A DNA stretch of 64,000 nt, from NCBI RefSeq assembly GCF_000505545.1, contig NZ_AYTB01000007.1:124001-188000 (forward strand), given 5' to 3'. This DNA comes from Kurthia huakuii LAM0618. Its GTDB lineage: Bacteria; Bacillota; Bacilli; Bacillales_A; Planococcaceae. A program made the position numbers and the translations under genes. The notes below the pieces were generated by a model that worked only from the letters and a program-made list of their open reading frames with translations, made no database searches and was not told the origin of the DNA. Positions 1 to 10,329 of the stretch are shown here, one piece after another. How positions within the stretch are numbered: position 1 is the stretch's first letter; each line of letters starts with the position of its first letter.

Positions 1-313
1 ATTAATGGATGAACCGTTTGCGGCACTTGATGCACAAACGCGTGAAAATCTACAGGAGGAGCTTGTGCGTATTTGGCAAAAGACTGGAAAAACGATTGTC
101 TTTATTACACATGGCATTGATGAGGCAGTGTATTTAGGTCAGCGTATTGCGGTGCTGTCAGCGAATCCAGGAAAGGTCAAAACGATAATCGATAATGATA
201 CGAAGCACCGACTACAAGATGCTGATTTTCGTTCAAGCAGTGAATTTTCAAGCATTCGTCATCAGGTATGGAGTGAGCTGCATGAGAAGGAATACCAGGG
301 GGCTTATATTTAA
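1..313 (+). CDS. ssuB: ABC transporter ATP-binding protein, nitrate/sulfonate/taurine type, C-terminal part only
   Basis: C-terminal part of an ABC ATPase whose start lies before the window; the reading frame is open from base 2. It opens at the Walker B and D-loop region (LMDEPFAALDAQTR), followed by the H-loop (FITHGIDEAVYLGQRIAVL), which fits the SsuB/TauB/NrtD subfamily that energises uptake of sulfonates, taurine or nitrate. The next gene, a permease, starts 12 bp downstream behind a strong AAAGGAGG site, so this is the ATPase of the same importer. The Walker A and signature motifs are outside the window. The substrate is inferred from the monooxygenase and flavin reductase downstream, which favour an organosulfur compound over nitrate. 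Confidence 0.9.
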   Translation, partial: LMDEPFAALDAQTRENLQEELVRIWQKTGKTIVFITHGIDEAVYLGQRIAVLSANPGKVKTIIDNDTKHRLQDADFRSSSEFSSIRHQVWSELHEKEYQGAYI

Positions 314-325
314 AGGAGGAATTGG

Positions 326-1138
326 ATGGTTACGATTAAAAAAGCTATCGCAAAACCAGCGCAGGAAACGAGCGGATTTACGATAGGCACAAAGCTATTT
401 AAGCAATCCATTGTATTAGTTGTACTACTTGCTTTATGGGAGATTGCACCGCGTATTGGTTTAGTGGACCGCGTGTTTTTCCCGCCATTTTCTGAAATCG
501 CAAAAACGTGGTGGCAGTTACTTGTCAGCGGCGAATTATGGAAGCATTTTAGCGCGAGTATTGTGCGCTCAGCACTTGGCTTCTTTATAGCAATTGCAGT
601 TGCGGTACCACTTGGACTACTCATTGGTTGGTATCCACTAGCACGTGAACTCTTTAATCCAGTGCTTGAGCTTTTCCGTAATACGGCAGCACTTGCGCTA
701 TTACCGGTCTTTATTTTATTACTTGGCATCGGTGAAGTATCAAAAGTGGGCATTATTATTTTCGCATGTATTTGGCCGATTTTATTAAATACGATTGCGG
801 CGGTACGTGATGTCGACCCGCTGTATATTAAATCTGCAAAATCGATGAATTTATCGGATTTTCAGTTATTTAAAAAAGTCATTTTACCAGCCTCTGTGCC
901 AACGATTTTTACGGGCATTCGCATGGCAGGGACAGGGGCCATCCTCGTACTAATCGCCGCAGAGATGATTGGCGCAAAGGCGGGGCTTGGCTATTATATC
1001 ACCTTCACACAATACAATTTCCAAATTCCTGAGATGTATGCGGGAATTTTAACAATCTCACTTTTAGGAATTGTCATTAACCAAACATTACTTGCAATCG
1101 AAAAGCATTTTTCAAAATGGAAACAACCAGTGAAATAG
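326..1138 (+). CDS. ssuC: ABC transporter permease, SsuC/TauC type
   Basis: Integral membrane permease of 270 aa, the normal length for the SsuC/TauC/NrtB family. Hydrophobic segments fill the protein from about residue 27 onward. The cytoplasmic coupling loop that docks the ATPase is visible around SAKSMNLSDFQLFKKVILPA (about residues 171-190) and continues into a typical IRMAGTGAILVLIAAEM stretch. The start is the ATG 6 nt after GGAGGA. It sits between the ATPase and the lipoprotein in one operon with gaps of 12 bp on each side. It forms the membrane channel for the organosulfur substrate delivered by the following lipoprotein. Nitrate or aromatic sulfonate cannot be excluded from sequence alone. 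Confidence 0.9.
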   Translation: MVTIKKAIAKPAQETSGFTIGTKLFKQSIVLVVLLALWEIAPRIGLVDRVFFPPFSEIAKTWWQLLVSGELWKHFSASIVRSALGFFIAIAVAVPLGLLIGWYPLARELFNPVLELFRNTAALALLPVFILLLGIGEVSKVGIIIFACIWPILLNTIAAVRDVDPLYIKSAKSMNLSDFQLFKKVILPASVPTIFTGIRMAGTGAILVLIAAEMIGAKAGLGYYITFTQYNFQIPEMYAGILTISLLGIVINQTLLAIEKHFSKWKQPVK

Positions 1139-1150
1139 GGGGAATCAATA

Positions 1151-2158
1151 ATGAAAAAATTTGCAGCATTGCTGAGCGCAGCAGTAGTGGCGGTGTCACT
1201 TAGCGCTTGTAGTGACAAGACAGAGGACGCTACATCAAAGGCGGCGGATGGTAAATATCCACTGCGTTATCAAGGAGAGACAGGCATTGTGAATCCAGCA
1301 GAGGTGGCGCAGGATTTAGGTTACTTTAAAAAAGTGTCGCTCGATTATCAGGGAGCTTATACGGGTGGACCGGAAAGCATTCAATTTGTGGCGACGAAGC
1401 AGTTAGATTACGGGATGTCCTTTAACGGCGCGATTTTAAAATCCATCGCCAAGGGTGTCAAAGTGAAATCGGTCGTGACATCGTATGGTAGTAATGAAAA
1501 AGTCTTTCTTGGCTTCTTCGGCAAAAAGGGCACAACGATTAAAGAGCCCGAAGATTTGATTGGTAAAAAAGTGGCCGTTAATATTCGGGGAGCGCATTAT
1601 GAGATGGCCATTCGAGAATACTTACATACATCGGGCGTTAGTGATGCGGATATTGAAAAAATTGAGTTCGTGACGATGCCACAAGTGAATGCGGAGCAGG
1701 CCGTTATTAACGGGCAGGTCGATGTCGCCGCACTGAATGGTGTATTTCGTGATAAGGCAGTGGAGCGTAAAAAAACGCAACTCATTTTCCGTGATATGGA
1801 TGCTTTTTCAAAGGCTTATAATGCCGGTAGCTACTTCTTTACGACCGAGTTTATTAAAGAGAATCCAGATGAGGTAAAAGATTTTACACAAGGTGTGGCG
1901 AAGGCCATCGAGTGGATGAATACGACTGAGCGCGATAAAGTGGTCGAGCGCTTAGAATCGATTATGGAAAAACGTGATCGTGATGAGCCAATTGAAAATT
2001 TACAATATTGGAGTGGCACAGGTATTGCGACAAAGGGTGGTACATTTACGGATGAGGACTTCAGTCGCTGGATTGAGCCATTACAGCGTGTAGATGATTT
2101 ACCAGCAGGGAATATTGATACGAAATCGATGTATACGAATGAATTTAATCCGTATTAA
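1151..2158 (+). CDS. ABC transporter substrate-binding lipoprotein, SsuA/TauA-like
   Basis: Exported solute-binding lipoprotein of 335 aa. The N-terminus is a type II signal peptide with lipobox LSAC, so Cys20 would be lipidated and the mature protein anchored outside the membrane. The body reads as a periplasmic-binding-protein-like type II fold of the NMT1/SsuA kind (GETGIVNPAEVAQDLGYF near the start, EDLIGKKVAVN in the middle). It follows the permease by 12 bp and has a GGGGGAATCA ribosome site. Together with the ATPase and permease it completes a sulfonate-type importer. The ligand is not readable from the sequence, and the downstream oxygenase is the best clue that it is a sulfur-containing organic compound. 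Confidence 0.88.
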   Translation: MKKFAALLSAAVVAVSLSACSDKTEDATSKAADGKYPLRYQGETGIVNPAEVAQDLGYFKKVSLDYQGAYTGGPESIQFVATKQLDYGMSFNGAILKSIAKGVKVKSVVTSYGSNEKVFLGFFGKKGTTIKEPEDLIGKKVAVNIRGAHYEMAIREYLHTSGVSDADIEKIEFVTMPQVNAEQAVINGQVDVAALNGVFRDKAVERKKTQLIFRDMDAFSKAYNAGSYFFTTEFIKENPDEVKDFTQGVAKAIEWMNTTERDKVVERLESIMEKRDRDEPIENLQYWSGTGIATKGGTFTDEDFSRWIEPLQRVDDLPAGNIDTKSMYTNEFNPY

Positions 2159-2199
2159 GTATGTTTTAATACCAAGTAAATAAATAGGAGATGTTGAAT

Positions 2200-3540
2200 A
2201 TGGGGAATACCAAACAAATGAAGCTAGGGGCATTCTTTTTTTTACCAGGACATCATTTGGCGTCATGGCGCTATCCATCAGCTAAAACAAACGAAGCGTT
2301 TACGTTTGATTTTATTAAAGAGCAGGCGCAATTAGCCGAAAAGGCGAAATTTGATATGGTGTTTTTCGCCGATGTTTTTGGTGAAGAAATTGTTGAAAAT
2401 GACCGCTCGGGCTTGAAATTTGATCCGATTGTATTAATTTCAGCGCTGCAAGCTGTGACAAAAAATATTGGCTTCGTCTCAACGGCAACGACAACTTATA
2501 ATGAGCCCTTCCATCTTGCGCGCAAATTTGGCTCCATTGATCACTTATCGGGTGGTCGCGCCGCATGGAATATCGTCACATCATCGAATGGCAAAGAAGC
2601 TTCCTTATTTGGTAAAGACCATCATTTAGAACATGCGCGTCGCTATGAACGTGCAGAAGAGTTTGTAGAAGTGACCAAAAAGCTTTGGCATTCTGTTGAA
2701 AAAGAAGCGCTCGTTTTAGATAAAGAAAGTGGCCAATTTTTAAATAAAGCAAAAACGCATCGCGTCGAGCATCATGGCGAATGGTTTGATGTGGAGGGCT
2801 ATTTGGATCAGACGGAAACACCACAAGGGCATCCAGTGCTTGTGCAGGCGGGTTCATCAGAAGCAGGAAAAGAGTTTGCGGCAAAAACCGCAGAAGTCAT
2901 CTTTACAGCTTGGCAAACACTGGAAGCAGGGCAGCAATTTTATGCAGATGTGAAAGGACGCCTCGCAAAATATGGTCGTCATGCGGATGATTTAAAAGTG
3001 ATGCCGGGTGTATTTATTACAGTAGCGAAAACAGAAGAAGAGGCGCGGGCTAAGCAACAGCAGCTCAGCTCGTATATTTTGCCAGAGGTCGGCTTAAAGT
3101 ATTTATCTGGTGTGACCGATTCTGATTTTTCACAGTATGACATTGATGATGCCTTTCCACTTGATGCACCGAATGCGGACGCATCTAATCCACAGACGCG
3201 CTATCATGTCATTCGAGATTTAGCGGTTCGAGAAAATCTTGTGACGATTCGTGAGGTATATGAGCGCGTAGCTGGTGCTCGTGGACACCGAGAAATTGTC
3301 GGAACGCCAACGCAAATTGTCGATCAGCTAGAGGAATGGTTTGTAAATGGCGCTGCGGATGGCTTTAATATTATGCCACCTCATTTCCCAGAAGGTTTTA
3401 CCGATATTATTGACCTTGTTATTCCAGAATTACAGCGCCGCGGACTATTCCGTACAGAGTATGAGAGCACAACATTACGTGGAAACTTAGGCTTGAAAAC
3501 ACCCACTGCAGCTGATGTTTTAGGTGCAGTTACACAATAG
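2200..3540 (+). CDS. FMN-dependent monooxygenase, NtaA/SnaA/DszA family
   Basis: Bacterial luciferase-like flavin monooxygenase of 446 aa. The opening MKLGAFFFLPGHHLASWR, the AEKAKFDMVFFAD segment and GRAAWNIVTS are hallmarks of the NtaA/SnaA/DszA branch, which is longer than the SsuD alkanesulfonate monooxygenases (about 380 aa). These enzymes use FMNH2 from a separate reductase and O2 to open C-N or C-S bonds. The gene after it encodes such a reductase. I take ATG 2200 as the start because AGGAG ends at 2190, which leaves no spacer for the ATG at 2191 but 9 nt for 2200. The context (transporter, oxygenase, reductase) suggests sulfur scavenging from an organosulfur compound. The exact substrate is unknown. 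Confidence 0.88.
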   Translation: MGNTKQMKLGAFFFLPGHHLASWRYPSAKTNEAFTFDFIKEQAQLAEKAKFDMVFFADVFGEEIVENDRSGLKFDPIVLISALQAVTKNIGFVSTATTTYNEPFHLARKFGSIDHLSGGRAAWNIVTSSNGKEASLFGKDHHLEHARRYERAEEFVEVTKKLWHSVEKEALVLDKESGQFLNKAKTHRVEHHGEWFDVEGYLDQTETPQGHPVLVQAGSSEAGKEFAAKTAEVIFTAWQTLEAGQQFYADVKGRLAKYGRHADDLKVMPGVFITVAKTEEEARAKQQQLSSYILPEVGLKYLSGVTDSDFSQYDIDDAFPLDAPNADASNPQTRYHVIRDLAVRENLVTIREVYERVAGARGHREIVGTPTQIVDQLEEWFVNGAADGFNIMPPHFPEGFTDIIDLVIPELQRRGLFRTEYESTTLRGNLGLKTPTAADVLGAVTQ

Positions 3541-3551
3541 GAGGGCTATAC

Positions 3552-4094
3552 ATGACAAAAGCAATTTTAATTAATGGCAGCAATACAGTTTATTCACGTT
3601 TAACCGGGGTGCAGCAGCAGGCGGAACAGGCTTTGCAGGCACAGGGCATTGACACAGAAATCTTATATGTCCATCAGCTACCGGCAGAGGATTTAATTTT
3701 AGCGAATTTTGGTAGTGAGGCGATTAAGACGGCGACTGCAAAGGTCGAAGCGGCAGATATTGTCGTCATTTTAACGCCGATTTATAAGGCAGCGTACACG
3801 GGAATTTTAAAAACCTTCCTGGATTTGATTCCGCAAAAGGGCTTAGAAGGAAAGCTAGTGTGGCCGATTGCGATTGGCGGCTCTATTGGGCATTTACTAG
3901 CGATTGATTATGCACTGAAGCCCGTTGTGACAGTGCTTGGTGCAACACATATTGCGCATACCGTCTTTGTAGTAGACAAGCAAGTGACAAAGCTAGCGGA
4001 TGGTCATTACGAGGTGGATGCAGCGGCACGTGAACGTATCGCACATCAGGCTACTTATATTGCACAGCATGTACAAATTGCCACGCGCGTGTAA
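3552..4094 (+). CDS. ssuE: NAD(P)H-dependent FMN reductase, SsuE-like
   Basis: Flavodoxin-fold NADPH-dependent FMN reductase of 180 aa, a typical length for SsuE/MsuE enzymes. The N-terminus ILINGSNTVYSRLTGV matches the phosphate-binding loop (usually GSP/GSNT.SRT), and LTPIYKAAYTGILKTFLDL is the conserved helix-turn of the family. It would supply reduced FMN to the monooxygenase encoded 11 bp upstream. GAGG precedes the ATG by 9 nt. It is the last gene of the operon and is followed by a strong bidirectional terminator. The pairing with an NtaA-type rather than SsuD-type oxygenase is the notable point. Confidence 0.9.
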   Translation: MTKAILINGSNTVYSRLTGVQQQAEQALQAQGIDTEILYVHQLPAEDLILANFGSEAIKTATAKVEAADIVVILTPIYKAAYTGILKTFLDLIPQKGLEGKLVWPIAIGGSIGHLLAIDYALKPVVTVLGATHIAHTVFVVDKQVTKLADGHYEVDAAARERIAHQATYIAQHVQIATRV

Positions 4095-4181
4095 AAAGAA
4101 GCTGAAAAAAAGAACTGACCTAAACATCTGTGACCATATATTTTGCAAAATAAGGAATAATTATAAGTTTTTTTCGCAACA

Positions 4182-4215
4182 AAAAAGGCTTGGAATCTAT
4201 ATTCCAAGCCTTTTT
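4182..4215. terminator. bidirectional Rho-independent terminator
   Basis: A perfect 15-bp stem (AAAAAGGCTTGGAAT, loop CTAT, then the complement) with A and T tracts on the two flanks. It separates the organosulfur operon (plus) from rnjA (minus) and can serve both. Confidence 0.9.
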
Positions 4216-4222
4216 ATTATAA

Positions 4223-5890
4223 TCAGACTTCCATGATGATCGGCAAGACCATTGGACGACGTTTTGTTTTTTCAAATAAGTACGGCGTTAAAATATCCGT
4301 AATTTCATTTTTAAGTTCAGACCATTGTGGTGATTTTTCTTGCAGTGATTGTTGCAAGTTGCGGTTCAGCATTTGCTGTGCCTCATTAATCATTGATCCT
4401 GATTCACGCATATAAACGAAACCGCGCGAAATAATATCAGGACCAGATACAATGCGTTTTGTATTCATATCGATGCTGACAACAACGATGACTAAGCCTT
4501 CTTCAGAAAGAATGCGGCGATCACGTAGAACGATGTTACCGATATCACCGATACCGTTCCCATCGATGTAAACATCACCTGATGGAATACGACCTGCAAC
4601 ATGTGCAGAGTCTGCGCTTAATGCTAATACTTCACCGTTTTCCATAACGAAGATATTATCTTCTGGAATATCACAATCAACGCCTAATTGCTTATGCATA
4701 CTTTGCATACGGTATTCACCATGGATTGGCATGAAGAATTTAGGCTTGATTAGGCGTAGCATTAATTTTTGTTCTTGTTGAGAGCCATGCCCAGATGTGT
4801 GAATGTTGTTAATAGCGCCATGAACAACGTCAGCACCTGCGCGATAGAGCAAGTTGATGATTTTGTTGACGCTTGTTGTATTCCCTGGAATTGGTGAAGA
4901 AGAGAATACGACTGTATCATCTGGTTGAATTTGAATTTGACGGTGTGTACCGTTTGCGATACGAGAAAGTGCTGCCATTGGCTCACCTTGTGAACCGGTA
5001 CATAAAATCATCACTTCGTTCGCTGGTAAACGATTAATTGTTTGCGCATCAACAAATGTTTCTTTTGGTGCAGTAATATAACCTAGTTCACGACCGATTG
5101 TAATCGCGTTGTCCATACTACGGCCAAATACTGCAACTTTACGACCGTGAGCTGCAGCAGCATCTGTGACTTGTTTTAAGCGGTGAATATTTGATGCGAA
5201 TGTCGCAAAAATAATACGACCTTCCACTTTACGCAAGATTTCGTCGATTGACTCGCCAACTTTACGTTCTGACATTGTAAACTCGGGACGCTCAGCATTC
5301 GTACTATCAGATAGCAGGCAAAGAACGCCTTCTTTCCCGATTTCAGCCATTTTTGTTAAGTTAGCAGGCTCACCAACTGGTGTAAAGTCAAACTTGAAGT
5401 CACCTGTATGCACGATATTACCAGGAGGTGTTTTAACAACAACACCTAAAGCATCTGGAATACTATGCGTTGTGCGGAAGAAGCTAACCGATGTTTTACG
5501 GAATTTAATAACATCTTCCTCTGCGACTTCAATTAATTTTGTCGAACGTAGTAGACCATGTTCATCTAGTTTGTTGCGTAAAAGACCAAGTGCTAATTTA
5601 CCACCGTAAACGGGAATGTTCACTTGGCGTAATAAATAAGGAATACCACCAATGTGGTCTTCGTGGCCATGTGTTACGAATAAACCTTTGATTTTATCAA
5701 CATTACGTTTTAGATACGTGTAATCAGGAATAACATAATCGATTCCTAGAAGATCATCTTCGGGGAATTTAATTCCTGCATCAATTAAGATAATTTCATC
5801 TTGGAATTGAATAGCATACGTGTTTTTGCCGATTTCGCCCAGTCCGCCGAGTGCGAATACAGCAGTTTGGTCGTTTTTGACAAATTTCAT
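4223..5890 (-). CDS. rnjA: ribonuclease J1
   Basis: RNase J1, 555 aa, the same length as the B. subtilis enzyme. It is a metallo-beta-lactamase/beta-CASP ribonuclease with endonuclease and 5'-3' exonuclease activity, central to mRNA turnover and rRNA maturation. The metal-binding motif [10 protein letters not shown] is at about residues 74-83, further metal ligands lie in HTGDFKFDF, and the beta-CASP region includes [20 protein letters not shown]. The C-terminal domain completes the family layout. Its ATG touches the stop codon of rpoY immediately upstream, so the two are translated from one message, as in other Bacillales. The 3' end is served by the bidirectional terminator at 4182-4215. 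Confidence 0.97.
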   Translation of the reverse strand: MKFVKNDQTAVFALGGLGEIGKNTYAIQFQDEIILIDAGIKFPEDDLLGIDYVIPDYTYLKRNVDKIKGLFVTHGHEDHIGGIPYLLRQVNIPVYGGKLALGLLRNKLDEHGLLRSTKLIEVAEEDVIKFRKTSVSFFRTTHSIPDALGVVVKTPPGNIVHTGDFKFDFTPVGEPANLTKMAEIGKEGVLCLLSDSTNAERPEFTMSERKVGESIDEILRKVEGRIIFATFASNIHRLKQVTDAAAAHGRKVAVFGRSMDNAITIGRELGYITAPKETFVDAQTINRLPANEVMILCTGSQGEPMAALSRIANGTHRQIQIQPDDTVVFSSSPIPGNTTSVNKIINLLYRAGADVVHGAINNIHTSGHGSQQEQKLMLRLIKPKFFMPIHGEYRMQSMHKQLGVDCDIPEDNIFVMENGEVLALSADSAHVAGRIPSGDVYIDGNGIGDIGNIVLRDRRILSEEGLVIVVVSIDMNTKRIVSGPDIISRGFVYMRESGSMINEAQQMLNRNLQQSLQEKSPQWSELKNEITDILTPYLFEKTKRRPMVLPIIMEV

Positions 5891-6103
5891 TTAGTCAAAT
5901 TTCTCCAAACGGTAGTTTTCACTTGCTTGTTCATATTCTAGGTAGTTACCTTCAAGCAATTGAATTAATTCGATATTGTAGTTACGATCTTGAAGTTTTT
6001 CACGTACTTCACGTACGTCAACAGCTTCAAGATATAGGCTTTTAGTATTTTCGCGAACTGGTACCTCAAGCTTGTTTTCTTGGTAATAAACTTTGTAAAT
6101 CAT
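5891..6103 (-). CDS. rpoY: RNA polymerase epsilon subunit (YkzG)
   Basis: Small acidic protein of 70 aa that matches the RpoY/YkzG family (DUF1447). Its opening MIYKVYYQENKLEVPVRENT and its central EAVDVREVREKL are typical. In Firmicutes this auxiliary RNA polymerase subunit binds near the secondary channel side of the core enzyme. The gene lies directly before rnjA with no intergenic base, the usual arrangement, which ties transcription and RNA decay genes into one transcript. The ribosome site AAAGGAGAC precedes the ATG. Confidence 0.95.
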   Translation of the reverse strand: MIYKVYYQENKLEVPVRENTKSLYLEAVDVREVREKLQDRNYNIELIQLLEGNYLEYEQASENYRLEKFD

Positions 6104-6180
6104 TGTGTTATTGTCTCCTTTAATACGTTCAAAATAATTGCATTTCCTTTATATTATCATGTTAGTCCTTTAAAATAAAG

Positions 6181-6271
6181 AAAAGCCCTCCATAAAAATG
6201 GCCAGGGCGCATGAAACGTTTGCTCAATGTTATTAGCCATTTTACGCTAATAATTCAGTAAAATATTTTAC
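6181..6271. promoter_or_regulatory. rpoY-rnjA leader: terminator-like hairpin and 14-bp palindrome
   Basis: The gap between divergent rpoY (minus) and the HAD gene (plus) holds two structures. On the minus strand, a GCCCT...AGGGC hairpin with a CCAT/ATGG inner stem (about 6183-6209) is followed by TTTTCTTT, which resembles a terminator placed about 80 nt before the rpoY start and so could act as an attenuator. At 6258-6271 there is a perfect palindrome, GTAAAATATTTTAC, a possible operator for either gene. Neither role is established. Confidence 0.35.
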
Positions 6272-6323
6272 AGAAAAACTTTTTTAATGTAAAGAGCATA
6301 TCGACTTAAAGGGAGCGTACCAG

Positions 6324-7103
6324 ATGAATAAGAAAATTTTATTTTTTGATATCGATGGAACACTATACAATACGAAGAAAGAATTGCCGCAAGCAACGCG
6401 TGAGGCGATTGATGCAGCGCGCGCCAATGGTCATGAAATTGCGATTGCGACGGGGCGTTCACCGTATTTTTTAGAAAAAGTGGCACAAGATTTAGCAATC
6501 GATTCCTATGTTAGTTTTAATGGCCAATATGTTGTTTATAAAGGAATGTTAATTTCAGGAAATCCACTACCTCTTGAAACGATGGAGCGTATGGTCGATA
6601 TGGCGTATAAAGAAGATAGTCCACTCGTTTTTTTAGATGATGAAAAAATGTCTTCTACTATTAATACACATGAAGTGAAAGTGAGCATGGATTCATTGTT
6701 TTATCCGATGCCAACAGTAGCACCCAAAGCGTATAGCTTAAAGCCGATTTATCAAATTTTATTGTACGGCGATAACGAAATCGAAAAAGATTACCGCGAA
6801 GCCTTTCCGGAGCTACATTTTATTCGTTGGCATGAGTATTCATTAGACGTTATTAACAAAGGTGTTTCAAAAGCGTATGGCATCGAGCAATTTTTAAAAC
6901 ATACCGATTTTGAAGCACAAGATGTCGTCGTGTTTGGCGACGGTTTAAATGATAAAGAAATGCTTGAAGAATTTGCGGAGCGCGGCATTAGTGTTGCGAT
7001 GGGCAATGGTGTCGATGCAGCAAAAGAAGTAGCGACGTTTGTAACCGACCACGTTGATGAGGATGGTCTCGCAAAAGCGATGAAAAAAATCGGGTTAATT
7101 TAA
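6324..7103 (+). CDS. ykrA: Cof-type HAD-IIB family phosphatase (YkrA-like)
   Basis: Cytosolic haloacid-dehalogenase-superfamily phosphatase of 259 aa. Motif I is FFDIDGTLYNT near the N-terminus with the nucleophile Asp and the general acid Asp. Motif II is IAIATGRSPY, and motif IV is VVFGDGLNDKEMLE with the metal-binding Asp residues. The middle part forms the C2 cap of the Cof/IIB subclass. Such enzymes dephosphorylate sugar phosphates or flavin intermediates, but the substrate cannot be read here. B. subtilis YkrA is the closest family member I recognise, and it also lies close to the deformylase gene there. The ATG is preceded by AAAGGGAGC. The 3' end runs into a repeat element carrying a terminator. 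Confidence 0.88.
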   Translation: MNKKILFFDIDGTLYNTKKELPQATREAIDAARANGHEIAIATGRSPYFLEKVAQDLAIDSYVSFNGQYVVYKGMLISGNPLPLETMERMVDMAYKEDSPLVFLDDEKMSSTINTHEVKVSMDSLFYPMPTVAPKAYSLKPIYQILLYGDNEIEKDYREAFPELHFIRWHEYSLDVINKGVSKAYGIEQFLKHTDFEAQDVVVFGDGLNDKEMLEEFAERGISVAMGNGVDAAKEVATFVTDHVDEDGLAKAMKKIGLI

Positions 7104-7243
7104 AAAAAGAGGCTGGGACATACGTGTAACAACACCCTCTCAGATGAGCATAAGAAAAACCGGAATCGCGCTGTGGCGCGGTTCCGGTTTTTTGTTGCGA
7201 ACGCTAAAAAGGAACATGAACTGTTTTGCCCAGTCTCCTTTTA
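7103..7243 (+). repeat. dispersed intergenic repeat, copy 1
   Basis: An intergenic element of about 140 bp between the convergent HAD and def genes. It begins AAAAAAAGAGGCTGGGACAT and ends CCCAGTCTCCTTTT, which is an imperfect inverted copy of its start. The centre is a long GC hairpin with an AACCGGAA stem. The reverse complement of 40595-40737 matches nearly base for base over the whole length. The GAGGCTGGGAC opening resembles intergenic repeats known near 3' ends in other Firmicutes. Confidence 0.85.
7155..7193. terminator. bidirectional terminator inside repeat copy 1
   Basis: Long stem AAAAACCGGAATCGCGC with loop TGTG and its complement, flanked by A and T runs. It can end transcription of the HAD gene (plus) and of def (minus). 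Confidence 0.85.
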
Positions 7244-7255
7244 TATAGATAAAAC

Positions 7256-7807
7256 TTAATCTAATGGATGTGCGTTTGGTTCTTCAAAGAATGGATTTTC
7301 TTTGTTGATATGATCGTAAAACATCACGCCATTTAAATGGTCTAATTCATGTTGGAATGCTATTGCGGGTAAGTTTTTCAAGCGCATTTTATGTTCGTTA
7401 CCGTCTAAATCAAAGAATTTTGCGGTAATGCGTTGCGGGCGCGGCACGTAACCAGGTACGTCACGGTCAACAGATAAACAACCTTCACCAGATGGTAAAT
7501 ACGCTTTTTCAACAGAATGGCTGACGATTTTCGGATTGATAACGACCATGCTAATTAAATTACCTTTGTCGTCTGGTAAATGCAGCGCAAACATACGCTT
7601 GCTGACATTTACTTGTGGTGCGGCAATGCCAATACCTGAACGCAAATCGTATTTCTCCATTAATTCAGGGTCTTGGCTATTAATAAGAAATTGTAATAAG
7701 TCCTCACCTAATTGTTTTTCGTCATCTGTAAGAGGGAATGCTAGTTCTGTAGCTTTTGCGCGTAAAGTCGGGTGACCTTCGCGGATAATATCTTTCATTA
7801 AAATCAT
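7256..7807 (-). CDS. def: peptide deformylase, type 2 (DefB-like)
   Basis: Removes the formyl group from the N-terminal methionine of new proteins. The 183-aa product carries all three active-site motifs of the family: [15 protein letters not shown] with the metal-binding Cys, and QHELDH with the two His and the catalytic Glu. The insertion and length fit the Gram-positive type 2 class (YkrB/DefB). I place the start at the ATG at 7807 ([15 protein letters not shown]), which has AAAGGAAG 9 nt upstream and aligns with known deformylases. An upstream in-frame ATG at 7849 would add 14 unlikely residues. The gene is monocistronic and divergent from the pdh operon. Confidence 0.95.
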   Translation of the reverse strand: MILMKDIIREGHPTLRAKATELAFPLTDDEKQLGEDLLQFLINSQDPELMEKYDLRSGIGIAAPQVNVSKRMFALHLPDDKGNLISMVVINPKIVSHSVEKAYLPSGEGCLSVDRDVPGYVPRPQRITAKFFDLDGNEHKMRLKNLPAIAFQHELDHLNGVMFYDHINKENPFFEEPNAHPLD

Positions 7808-7849
7808 CGTTCGTTCTTCCTTTCGTTTCTCTATATTTTTAGTATACAT

Positions 7850-9246
<1,397 letters not shown>

Positions 9247-9249
9247 CCT

Positions 9250-10227
9250 ATGGCACAAATGACAATGATTCAAGCAATTACAGATGCTCTACGTTGTGAG
9301 TTAAAAGACGACGAAAACGTATTAGTATTCGGTGAAGACGTCGGCGTAAACGGCGGTGTATTCCGAGCTACTGAAGGGTTACAAAAAGAATTTGGCGAAG
9401 GCCGCGTATTCGATACACCACTTGCAGAATCAGGTATTGGTGGGTTAGCAATCGGTTTAGCGCTTGAAGGCTTCCGTCCTGTTCCTGAAATTCAGTTTTT
9501 CGGCTTCGTTTATGAAGTAATGGACTCAATCTCTGGCCAACTAGCGCGTCTGCGTTACCGTTCAGGTGGCAACTTAAGTGCGCCCGTGACAATTCGTTCT
9601 CCATTTGGTGGCGGCGTGCATACACCCGAAATGCACTCAGATAGCTTAGAAGGTTTAATGGCACAACAACCAGGTATTAAAGTTGTTGTACCATCTACAC
9701 CATACGATGCAAAAGGTTTATTAATCGCCTCAATCCGCGACAATGATCCCGTTGTCTTTTTAGAGCATTTAAAATTATACCGTTCATTCCGTGAAGAAGT
9801 GCCGGAAGAATCATACACAATCGAACTTGGTAAAGCGGATGTGAAACGCGAAGGTACAGACCTGTCAATCATCACGTACGGTGCAATGGTTCACGAATCA
9901 TTAAAAGCAGCGGAAGAATTAGAAAAAGAAGGTCATTCAGTAGAAGTAATCGACTTGCGGACGATTCAACCACTTGATATTGCGACGATTATTGCATCAG
10001 TTGAAAAAACAAACCGCGCAATCGTTGTACAAGAAGCACAAAAACAAGCAGGTGTCGCAGCACAAGTTGTGGCCGAAATTAACGAGCGTGCCATTCTATC
10101 ATTAGAAGCGCCAGTATTACGTGTCGCAGCACCGGACACAATCTATCCATTCCCACAAGCTGAGTCAGTTTGGTTACCAAACTACAAAGATGTGGTAGCA
10201 ACAGCGAAAAAAGTTTTAGAATTCTAA
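9250..10227 (+). CDS. pdhB: pyruvate dehydrogenase E1 component, beta subunit
   Basis: Beta subunit of E1, 325 aa, the usual family length. It contributes part of the thiamine diphosphate site (the conserved [15 protein letters not shown] segment near the N-terminus) and the E2-docking C-terminal domain ([20 protein letters not shown]). It is translated almost directly after pdhA, and the ribosome site GAAGGAG lies inside the end of pdhA. The 102-bp gap to pdhC is the only sizeable spacing in the operon and could hold a processing site or secondary promoter, as is known for pdh operons in Bacillus. I see no clear sigma-A consensus there. Confidence 0.97.
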   Translation: MAQMTMIQAITDALRCELKDDENVLVFGEDVGVNGGVFRATEGLQKEFGEGRVFDTPLAESGIGGLAIGLALEGFRPVPEIQFFGFVYEVMDSISGQLARLRYRSGGNLSAPVTIRSPFGGGVHTPEMHSDSLEGLMAQQPGIKVVVPSTPYDAKGLLIASIRDNDPVVFLEHLKLYRSFREEVPEESYTIELGKADVKREGTDLSIITYGAMVHESLKAAEELEKEGHSVEVIDLRTIQPLDIATIIASVEKTNRAIVVQEAQKQAGVAAQVVAEINERAILSLEAPVLRVAAPDTIYPFPQAESVWLPNYKDVVATAKKVLEF

Positions 10228-10329
10228 TCAAAATAACAGGGTGCATTTGCGCAAGCTATGTAAATGTTTCTCTATTATCATGAAAAATAAACATTTTTTG
10301 AAAATAGATATTAGGAAGGTGAATTGCAC

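Noticed and set aside
6258-6271. TnrA-type site
   Set aside because: The palindrome GTAAAATATTTTAC lacks the TGT...ACA ends with the spacing of a TnrA box.
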